Shown here: one piece after another, positions 4,433-8,366 of the stretch
Position numbering within the stretch: position 1 is the stretch's first letter
Layout: every line of letters begins with the position of its first letter
Assembly (NCBI GenBank): GCA_023407575.1
Contig: JAEYLX010000024.1
Location: 1-8,366 of the forward strand
DNA length: 8,366 bases
From: Bacillota bacterium
GTDB lineage: Bacteria; Bacillota; Clostridia; Lachnospirales; Lachnospiraceae
Direction: 5' to 3'
Notes under the pieces: model-generated
Database searches by the model: none
The model's input: the letters and a program-made list of their open reading frames with translations, nothing else
Told to the model about the DNA's origin: nothing
Translations under genes and position numbers: made by a program

Positions 4433-4648
4433 ATGTATAATGAAGATAAAATAAGAAACGATAAAGATTACTATAAATCGGTATTGATTAATCATTTTTT
4501 ATTATATTATATACCATTATCACGTATAGCATATAATAATTGGAAAATAGAAATATTAGATTTTAATATGGGATTTACAATAATGATAAGTATTTCTTTA
4601 GTTATTGTATTAAGAGCTAGATATAAAAAACTTTATAGAAAAAAATAA
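4433..4648 (+). CDS. Small membrane protein, 71 aa, candidate immunity protein
   Basis: Two hydrophobic segments are visible, about residues 16-33 (VLINHFLLYYIPLSRIAY) and 48-61 (FTIMISISLVIVL), with a strongly basic C-terminus (RARYKKLYRKK). This suggests a two-helix inner-membrane protein with a cytoplasmic tail. It follows the bacteriocin-like gene by 22 bases, with AGGAGA about 11 bases before the ATG, and a terminator comes directly after it. Small basic membrane proteins placed just downstream of a bacteriocin gene are usually immunity proteins. That role is inferred from position, and no family is recognised. Confidence 0.6.
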   Translation: MYNEDKIRNDKDYYKSVLINHFLLYYIPLSRIAYNNWKIEILDFNMGFTIMISISLVIVLRARYKKLYRKK

Positions 4649-4676
4649 GGCTTAATTTAAGCCTTATTTTTCATTT
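4644..4676 (+). terminator. Bidirectional terminator between convergent operons
   Basis: AATAAGGCTTAA and TTAAGCCTTATT form a perfect stem with T runs on both sides. It serves the plus operon ending at 4648 and the minus operon ending at 4726. Confidence 0.85.
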
Positions 4677-4725
4677 TTTTAATCACATGATTTATATTTT
4701 TTACTAATATTTATGTACACATTTA

Positions 4726-4899
4726 TTATATAATTTTCCACAATTTTAATAACACAATAAAAAATATAACAAAAATTAATATTTGAAAAAATGAATCAGA
4801 TAATTTTTCTATAAATGACATTTCTTTATCAAACCAAATTTCTTTCAAATCTATAATCATGTCACATACATAAATAAAAACTAGAACTATTTTATCCAT
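4726..4899 (-). CDS. Small single-span membrane protein, 57 aa
   Basis: The product begins MDKIVLVFIYVCDMIIDLK, has a charged middle (FDKEMSFIEKLSDS) and ends in a long hydrophobic helix (residues about 38-52, FQILIFVIFFIVLL) with LKLWKII. The ATG lies one base after the stop of the gene at 4901-5140, so the two are almost certainly translated from one mRNA with coupling. It is the third gene of the bacteriocin operon starting at 5656. It may share the immunity job or act as an accessory membrane peptide. No family is recognised. The frame is short but well placed and stops just before the bidirectional terminator. Confidence 0.55.
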   Translation of the reverse strand: MDKIVLVFIYVCDMIIDLKEIWFDKEMSFIEKLSDSFFQILIFVIFFIVLLKLWKII

Positions 4900-4900
4900 T

Positions 4901-5140
4901 TTAAGATAAGTTTATAAGATATAACATACTAAGAAAATAGATTATATACCCTAATAATATTAAAAATTTTTTATTTTCAATAAACAATCTGTATATATAT
5001 TTAGATTGATCATTAAATATGTTGTAAAATAATATTAAATATAAAAATATATTTAATATTATTTTATTATTAGGTGTCATTAATAGATTAACTAATAATG
5101 TTATATTTATTAATAAACTTAATATTTTATATTTTTTCAT
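4901..5140 (-). CDS. Hydrophobic membrane protein, 79 aa, candidate immunity protein
   Basis: The protein has three hydrophobic stretches: residues about 5-21 (KILSLLINITLLVNLLM), 27-42 (IILNIFLYLILFYNIF) and 58-77 (KFLILLGYIIYFLSMLYLIN). Polar or basic linkers (FNDQSKYIYR, IENKK) separate the last two. It starts six bases after the bacteriocin stop codon with only a weak ribosome site, so translation probably depends on coupling. Position and composition point to an immunity protein that protects the producer's membrane from the cognate bacteriocin. This is inference, as small immunity proteins rarely show recognisable family motifs. Confidence 0.65.
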   Translation of the reverse strand: MKKYKILSLLINITLLVNLLMTPNNKIILNIFLYLILFYNIFNDQSKYIYRLFIENKKFLILLGYIIYFLSMLYLINLS

Positions 5141-5146
5141 TTTATT

Positions 5147-5656
5147 CTATAACCCCGGTATAAAGAAACTTAATATCATCATAGTGAAATTAGTTGCAGT
5201 TTGTGCTACTGATGGTGGAAATAATAATCTCCAAAATTTATATACAGCACCTTCTACACCAGCTTCCCAAGCATCTAAAATTTTTATAAATTTACCTAAA
5301 TTGGCATTAAAGAAATCAGCCATTTTATTCCCAATACCAGGTATCTTTCTAAGCCAACCAACAATTTTTCTTTTATTATTTATTAAAAAATCTTTTACTA
5401 ATCTATTTAAATATTTATTTCTAGCTTCAATTTCTCTAGGTATTTTTTCTTCTCCTATAATAGGCATAATAATATCTGATTTATCTTTTTCTAATTCACG
5501 TAATAAATTATTTTTAAAATCAGTACTTATTTCTATATTGTTAGTTATAACTTCTTTTTTTTCCATAGCTGATACATTACTCAAAAACGGTGTACTAAGA
5601 GTTATACCCACTAATGCAATAGCAATACTTTTATTTGCTCTCTTTTTTAAACTCAT
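5147..5656 (-). CDS. Secreted bacteriocin-like protein, 169 aa, signal peptide plus C-terminal hydrophobic domain
   Basis: The start at 5656 has AGGAGGAG just upstream on the minus strand. An in-frame start further up would read into the aptamer and is unlikely. Residues 1-30 are a clear signal peptide: basic MSLKKRANKS, a hydrophobic core, and VSA before MEKKE. A charged, helical pro-region (about 31-95) follows, then a basic segment with Trp and Gly (GWLRKIPGIGNKMADFF). Next come ILDAWEAGVEGAVYKFW and a hydrophobic end, TMMILSFFIPGL. The layout is that of a large unmodified clostridial bacteriocin or membrane-active peptide released from a precursor. The leader and signal peptide nearly match those of the 7106 gene, while the mature part does not. 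Two small membrane proteins follow in the operon. Target and processing are unknown. Confidence 0.65.
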   Translation of the reverse strand: MSLKKRANKSIAIALVGITLSTPFLSNVSAMEKKEVITNNIEISTDFKNNLLRELEKDKSDIIMPIIGEEKIPREIEARNKYLNRLVKDFLINNKRKIVGWLRKIPGIGNKMADFFNANLGKFIKILDAWEAGVEGAVYKFWRLLFPPSVAQTATNFTMMILSFFIPGL

Positions 5657-5904
5657 ATATATTCTCCTCCTCTTGGTAGCTAGCATAGATACAATAATAT
5701 CCTTAGCCCCTATAGCTTTCTGTCCTTCAATTTATCAAAGTTTAGCTTTTCATATTTAGAAAATTGTGAACATTTTTATAATAAATGGAAAATATTGCAA
5801 AAAAAAAGTCTTTAATTATCAGAATATTTATGATATTCTTTGTATAAGTGTAAATTTGTTCTCTCATTAATAATATAAATAAAAAGCAACTAGTCTTTAA
5901 ATTT
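5657..5904 (-). repeat. Left copy of the 249-bp inverted leader repeat
   Basis: Read on the minus strand, this segment matches 6857-7105 over nearly its whole length, with a few substitutions and a short indel close to the 3' end. The match continues into the signal-peptide codons of both bacteriocin genes. It contains the palindrome AGAATATTTATGATATTCT (5821-5839), an upstream TACACTTATACAA motif (5840-5852), the promoter region and the riboswitch-like aptamer. Confidence 0.9.
5674..5757 (-). promoter_or_regulatory. c-di-GMP-I (GEMM) riboswitch-like aptamer, left copy
   Basis: In mRNA sense the segment has AAAAGCTAAAC, a small stem-loop, GGACAGAAAGC, TATAGGGGCTAAGG, a variable GATA/TATC hairpin, and CTATGCTAG. 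This order resembles the GEMM consensus (GCAAACC, GGACGCAAAGC, TATAGGG, CTAAGG). The TATAGGGG block is nearer the consensus than in the right copy. Four bases present in the right copy's GCTAGCCAGTTACC are missing (GCTAGCTACC here), which may damage the closing helix. The ribosome site AGAGGAGGAG follows at once, so control would be translational. Confidence 0.65.
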
Positions 5905-5970
5905 CACTTTACAGTATTGTTATAGATTAGAAAATATTCTAAAAATATGCTAAAATATGTATAAAATTAG

Positions 5971-6060
5971 ATGTTTGGGGTGATTAGTATAATTTACACT
6001 GATAAGATTAAAGTAAAACACGTATATTTTGTAGATTTCAATCCTAAAAAATTTAATTAG
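5971..6060 (+). pseudogene. Possible PemK/MazF-like toxin fragment, 29 aa
   Basis: The frame reads MFGVISIIYTDKIKVKHVYFVDFNP and stops soon after at TAG (6058). The part VKHVYFVDFNP resembles the first strand of PemK/MazF-family RNases (typically K-R-G-x-I-Y-x-V-D-x-N-P). A full toxin would be over 100 aa, so only the N-terminal tip could be present. The ATG at 5971 has no ribosome site. A GTG at 5980 follows GGGG but is equally doubtful. An RHH regulator lies nearby on the other strand, which would suit a decayed toxin-antitoxin pair. The match is short, so confidence is low. Confidence 0.3.
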
Positions 6061-6066
6061 TAAAAA

Positions 6067-6116
6067 GAGAGTGAAATAAATCTCAATAATTATAATTTAG
6101 GAATGAAATAAATCCT
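6067..6116 (+). other. Two tandem mini-hairpins with the same loop
   Basis: GAGA-GTGAAATAAA-TCTC (6067-6084) and AGGA-ATGAAATAAA-TCCT (6099-6116) share the loop TGAAATAAA but have different stems that stay paired. A terminator follows at 6126. They may belong to a small RNA or a protein-binding leader. Confidence 0.45.
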
Positions 6117-6125
6117 ACGGACTAA

Positions 6126-6154
6126 AAACACTGTCTATTAGATAGTGTTTTTTA
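6126..6154 (+). terminator. Terminator after the mini-hairpins
   Basis: AAACACTGTCT and AGATAGTGTTT form an 11-bp stem (one G-U pair) with an ATT loop, followed by TTTTAT. It suggests a short plus-strand transcript from 5950-6125. Confidence 0.75.
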
Positions 6155-6236
6155 TAATTTACGGTTATTATTTAAATAAAAATAAACAAGCAAAGTAAAA
6201 TTTAAGGACTAGTAGTTATGTATTTGAGATAAAGTT

Positions 6237-6282
6237 AAAGCCATTAGAATCCAAATAAATGGATTTTAATGGCTTTTTTACC
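6237..6282. terminator. Long hairpin terminator
   Basis: AAAGCCATTAGAATCCA and TGGATTTTAATGGCTTT form a nearly perfect 17-bp stem with an AATAAA loop, with TTTT on the plus side. It lies just beyond the end of the minus-strand gene at 6322 and may serve it too, although the minus-side T run is weak. Confidence 0.7.
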
Positions 6283-6321
6283 AAATAAAATTTAAATAAG
6301 TTTTTAGTAACTATTTAAATT

Positions 6322-6684
6322 TTATTTTCGTCTATAAATAGCGGTATTACTGCTATCTTTACCTACAAACTCTGCTATTTTACTTAATTCAGTATCATTA
6401 TATTTATCTACATAGTTATATACAGTTCTTCCCACACTTAATCTAGATCTCTTTGAAAAATCTTTCCAATCGTTATAAGAATAAAGACTACGAATAGTAA
6501 ATTCTTTCCCTTCAGGTAATTTTTTTATTTCAGACATTACAGATGCAACAGTAAGATCCTGTTCTTTATTTATAACCTCACATTTAGTAAGAATAAACTC
6601 TGTCATTGTGACTCCCTCTTTAGAAGATTGTTCTAAAATTTTATAGTATTGTTCTTCAGTTACTCTTATACTTATATTTTTCAT
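6322..6684 (-). CDS. RHH plus DUF1413-type regulator, 120 aa
   Basis: The N-terminus, MKNISIRVTEEQYYKILEQ followed by a turn and MTEFILTKC, fits a ribbon-helix-helix DNA-binding fold (residues about 1-38). The C-terminal part (about 45-120) has IKKLPEGKEFTIRSLY, then NDWKDF and SVGRTVYNYV, the pattern I associate with DUF1413: a Leu-Pro-x-Gly start, E-F-T, a Trp, and a G-R before an aromatic. Such proteins are small plasmid or phage regulators and probable antitoxin-like repressors. The ribosome site AAGGTGG and a consensus promoter lie upstream, and palindromes overlap the promoter, so the gene is likely autoregulated. It sits between the two bacteriocin leaders, whose palindromes share the AGAATAT half-site with its operator. 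No toxin partner is intact nearby. Confidence 0.75.
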   Translation of the reverse strand: MKNISIRVTEEQYYKILEQSSKEGVTMTEFILTKCEVINKEQDLTVASVMSEIKKLPEGKEFTIRSLYSYNDWKDFSKRSRLSVGRTVYNYVDKYNDTELSKIAEFVGKDSSNTAIYRRK

Positions 6685-6718
6685 AATTTATTAATTCCAC
6701 CTTTTAAATTTAAACTAG

Positions 6719-6784
6719 TATTTTATATTCTTTATAATAAATTATATAAATTTCCTTCGTATTGTCAATACAGAATATAAAATA
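6719..6784 (-). promoter_or_regulatory. Promoter and palindromic operators of the RHH-DUF1413 gene
   Basis: On the minus strand TTGACA (6763-6768) and TATAAT (6741-6746) have a 16-bp spacer. The palindrome GTATTGTCAATAC (6759-6771) covers the -35 box. A 13-bp inverted repeat, TATTTTATATTCT (6719-6731) and AGAATATAAAATA (6772-6784), brackets the promoter. This is a clear setting for repression by the encoded RHH protein. Confidence 0.75.
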
Positions 6785-6839
6785 AAATTCCTATTTTTAT
6801 TTAGGTGTTACTATTTTAAGTATAAACCTTTATAATTCC

Positions 6840-6883
6840 AACAAGTCTTTAAATGCAAATTTAAAGACTTGTTGCTTTTTATT
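6840..6883 (+). terminator. Perfect 15-bp terminator hairpin before the right leader
   Basis: 6840-6854 pairs perfectly with 6859-6873 (AACAAGTCTTTAAAT with ATTTAAAGACTTGTT) around a GCAA loop, followed by GCTTTTTATTT. Its right arm is part of the leader repeat, and the left bacteriocin leader lacks the other arm. It may insulate the bacteriocin promoter from upstream transcription. Confidence 0.75.
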
Positions 6884-7105
6884 TATATTATTAATGAGAG
6901 AACAAATTTACACTTATACAAAGAATATCATAAATATTCTGACAATTAAAGACTTTTTTTCACAATATTTTCCATTTATTATAAAAATGTTCACAATTTT
7001 CTAAATATGAAAAGCTAAACTTTGATAAATTGAAGGACAGAAAGCTATAATGGCTAAGGATATGTTTATATCTATGCTAGCCAGTTACCAAGAGGAGGAG
7101 AAGAT
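6857..7105 (+). repeat. Right copy of the 249-bp inverted leader repeat
   Basis: It is the inverted partner of 5657-5904. It contains TACACTTATACAA (6909-6921), the 19-bp palindrome AGAATATCATAAATATTCT (6922-6940), a T-rich stretch, AT-rich promoter-like sequence including TTATTATAAA, and the aptamer. The two copies face each other across 950 bases. Confidence 0.9.
7005..7091 (+). promoter_or_regulatory. c-di-GMP-I (GEMM) riboswitch-like aptamer, right copy
   Basis: The order AAAAGCTAAAC, stem-loop CTTTGA/TTGAAG, GGACAGAAAGC, TATAATGGCTAAGG, hairpin GATAT/ATATC, CTATGCTAGCCAGTTACC resembles the GEMM consensus block by block, including the 3' CCAGTT-x-CC part. In this family, binding of cyclic di-GMP stabilises the three-helix junction. 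AGAGGAGGAG begins two bases after the aptamer and could pair with TTTTCT at 6997-7002, which suggests that ligand binding affects ribosome access. The direction of control cannot be read from the sequence. GGACAG in place of GGACGC is a departure from consensus. Confidence 0.72.
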
Positions 7106-7915
7106 ATGACTTTAAAAAAGAGAGCAAGTAAAAGTATAGCATTAGCTTTAGCTGGAGTAACGATTGTTACACCTGTATTGAAATCTGTTTCAGCAATGGA
7201 GATAGGAAATAGTAACTATAAATTAGAATCAAACTTTCAACAAGAAGAAATAAATTTTGATGAAATTAAACAAATGTTTAGCAACATGTCTGGTAAAACA
7301 AGAAGCAATATAGTTGAAATTAATGAAGATAATTATAAGGCAATAATAAATACAAATACAGGAGATATAACACATACATATTATAAGAGTGATGGTAGTA
7401 TATTAGAAACATATAGTACAAACTTTTATGAAAATTTAGATCGATTTAAAGAGCAACTAGAACAACAAAATAGTAAATTAGCACGTTTGAGTGGACCTGT
7501 TATTTATAGTAATAAAACAAGTTTTTCACCTGATATGTTACAATTACAAATAAAACAAGTAAAAAAAGATGGTAAAACAGTTCATCAATGTGATATGTGG
7601 AATAGTAAGAATAAATATAAGCAAGAATTTAGAACAAAATATACAAGTAGTGCATCAGTTATGGATTTTGATAAAGCGATAAATGATGCATCTAATAAAT
7701 GGAATCTATTAGTATCTGTAGTAGGAACATCAGCTGCTTTAGCAATAGCATCTTTTTTTGTGCCAGGATCAAAGGTAACACTAACAGCATTGAAAAATGG
7801 ACTAAAAGCTCTTGGGTTTACGAATCTTTTAGCAAAGGCGGATACAATTGTTACTAGATGGAATAATTATTCTAATGCTGTAAAGAATGGCGACAATAAA
7901 TATAATGTAGCGTAA
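7106..7915 (+). CDS. Secreted bacteriocin-like precursor, 269 aa
   Basis: The start has AGGAGGAG five bases upstream. Residues 1-30 are a signal peptide (MTLKKRASKS, hydrophobic core, VSA before MEIGN) closely related to that of the 5147 gene. Residues about 31-180 form a hydrophilic pro-region with strand-like repeats (NYKAIINTNTGDITHTYY) and a helical EQLEQQN stretch. The C-terminal 85 or so residues hold a hydrophobic helix (about 198-219, NLLVSVVGTSAALAIASFF) and a basic amphipathic part (KNGLKALGFTNLLAKAD). A signal peptide, long pro-region and hydrophobic C-terminal active part recall large clostridial bacteriocins such as closticin 574. I see no direct sequence match. A small membrane protein follows 24 bases later. 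c-di-GMP control is suggested by the leader. Confidence 0.65.
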   Translation: MTLKKRASKSIALALAGVTIVTPVLKSVSAMEIGNSNYKLESNFQQEEINFDEIKQMFSNMSGKTRSNIVEINEDNYKAIINTNTGDITHTYYKSDGSILETYSTNFYENLDRFKEQLEQQNSKLARLSGPVIYSNKTSFSPDMLQLQIKQVKKDGKTVHQCDMWNSKNKYKQEFRTKYTSSASVMDFDKAINDASNKWNLLVSVVGTSAALAIASFFVPGSKVTLTALKNGLKALGFTNLLAKADTIVTRWNNYSNAVKNGDNKYNVA

Positions 7916-7939
7916 TTAAAAAATAGGAGAGATATTAAT

Positions 7940-8083
7940 ATGGGTGATATGTTGATTTTATCAGTTGGAATACTTTTTGGTTGTGTAGTATTATATGAAG
8001 GTTGTAAAGAAATAAAAAAAGGATTAGTTGGATTAGGGAAAGAAATTAAAGAAGGGTTAATAGAATCAAGTAATAGAAAATAA
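7940..8083 (+). CDS. Small membrane peptide, 47 aa, candidate immunity or accessory protein
   Basis: One N-terminal membrane helix (residues about 4-19, MLILSVGILFGCVVLY) is followed by an amphipathic, Lys/Glu/Gly-rich helix (KEIKKGLVGLGKEIKEGL). AGGAGA lies about nine bases before the ATG. It follows the bacteriocin gene by 24 bases and is the last gene of the operon, with a terminator after it. Position suggests immunity, although the single helix plus charged tail would also suit a small holin-like export protein as in the uviB position of pIP404. No family match is claimed. Confidence 0.6.
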   Translation: MGDMLILSVGILFGCVVLYEGCKEIKKGLVGLGKEIKEGLIESSNRK

Positions 8084-8102
8084 TATAGGTTAATATAAAA
8101 TG

Positions 8103-8126
8103 GGCGTCAGTATTGGCGCTTTTTTG
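8103..8126 (+). terminator. Terminator of the right bacteriocin operon
   Basis: GCGTC and GGCGC form a short stem (one G-U pair) with an AGTATT loop, followed by six Ts. Confidence 0.7.
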
Positions 8127-8162
8127 TTGTTTATAAAGAAAAAGTTAAATAAATACAAATTA

Positions 8163-8171
8163 TGATATAAT
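8163..8171 (+). promoter_or_regulatory. Extended -10 promoter of the 8202 peptide
   Basis: TGATATAAT (8163-8171) is a perfect extended -10. It overlaps a dyad-like stretch, TATAATATTGATATTATC. The -35 is poor. Confidence 0.5.
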
Positions 8172-8201
8172 ATTGATATTATCTACAAATAAGGGGGTGA
8201 G

Positions 8202-8276
8202 ATGATGAGAAATGTAGTCAAAAAAACTGTCTGAAAGTTTGAGAATGTCTATAGATTTGTGTAAATAAGATTTTTT
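8202..8276 (+). pseudogene. Short peptide ORF, frameshifted at a run of seven As
   Basis: GGGGGTGAG precedes tandem ATGs at 8202 and 8205, but the frame ends after MMRNVVKKTV (stop at 8232). Removing one A from the A7 run (8220-8226) gives MRNVVKKLSESLRMSIDLCK, ending at TAA 8272-8274 and followed directly by a terminator. The strong ribosome site, promoter and close-fitting terminator suggest the longer 21-aa peptide is, or was, the product. The cause may be a true mutation, phase variation, programmed slippage or a sequencing error. No family is recognised. Confidence 0.35.
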
Positions 8277-8283
8277 ATAATTT

Positions 8284-8323
8284 ATATTACTGGAAATTTC
8301 AAATTCCAGTAATATTTTTTTAT
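8284..8323 (+). terminator. Strong terminator near the right end
   Basis: ATATTACTGGAA and TTCCAGTAATAT form a perfect 12-bp stem, followed by a run of Ts. The motif ACTGGAATT is repeated just beyond, near 8341. Confidence 0.85.
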
Positions 8324-8366
8324 TTTTGAGAAATACTAATACTGGAATTCTTTACACAATTATTAT

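Noticed and set aside
5184..5759. Long plus-strand ORF of 191 codons
   Set aside because: It is the reverse-strand shadow of the signal-peptide bacteriocin gene and its leader, has no ribosome site and overlaps the better-supported minus gene throughout.
6900..6960. TcdR/UviA-type sigma promoter (TTTACA -35) in the bacteriocin leaders
   Set aside because: TTTACA is present at 6907, but no matching -10 lies at a suitable distance and no such sigma gene is in the window.
1..8366. The window as one complete circular plasmid
   Set aside because: Joining the ends neither restores the toxin fragment (a stop follows at once) nor reveals a rep gene, and no overlap between the ends is visible.

Overview
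The window is very AT-rich. Its codon use, strong AGGAGG-type ribosome sites, c-di-GMP-type leader RNAs and gene content suggest a clostridial (Clostridium or Peptostreptococcaceae) plasmid or other small mobile replicon. Plasmid signs are a small serine resolvase with an adjacent three-subsite res locus, a CopG-like ribbon-helix-helix (RHH) protein, a candidate type I toxin-antitoxin locus, and long stretches of structured non-coding DNA. I see no recognisable Rep protein and no tRNA, rRNA, CRISPR array or intact transposase. Whether the window is a whole circle or part of a larger replicon cannot be decided from the sequence.

Layout. 1-128: remnant of a polymorphic-toxin (type 44-like) gene, minus strand. 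129-545: gene-free block packed with hairpins, a candidate structured RNA. 610-1106: two small proteins of unknown function. 1154-1461: candidate type I toxin-antitoxin locus, with a 40-residue membrane peptide on the minus strand, an antisense RNA on the plus strand, and inverted repeats at both ends. 1480-1800: structured leader DNA. 1801-2021: leader peptide plus RHH protein. 2132-2958: res site and resolvase. 3047-3475: two abutting small genes. 3476-4050: palindromes, a near-consensus promoter and a long hairpin, a candidate origin or regulatory RNA.

4087-8083 is a bacteriocin region. It holds three candidate bacteriocin genes, each followed by one or two small membrane proteins that may give immunity. 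Two of them (minus strand from 5656, plus strand from 7106) point away from each other. They share a nearly identical leader of about 249 bp, present as an inverted repeat, and a closely related signal peptide, but have unrelated mature parts. Each leader contains a c-di-GMP-I (GEMM) riboswitch-like aptamer ending just before the ribosome site. The stretch between them carries a possible PemK/MazF-like fragment, two look-alike mini-hairpins and an RHH-DUF1413 regulator with a palindromic promoter. The right end has a frameshifted peptide ORF and a strong terminator.

Working model (inference): a small plasmid maintained by resolvase, RHH and toxin-antitoxin functions carries bacteriocins whose translation responds to c-di-GMP. 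The same 8-bp tandem motif occurs before the RHH gene and in both bacteriocin leaders, so plasmid-encoded RHH proteins may link plasmid control to bacteriocin expression.
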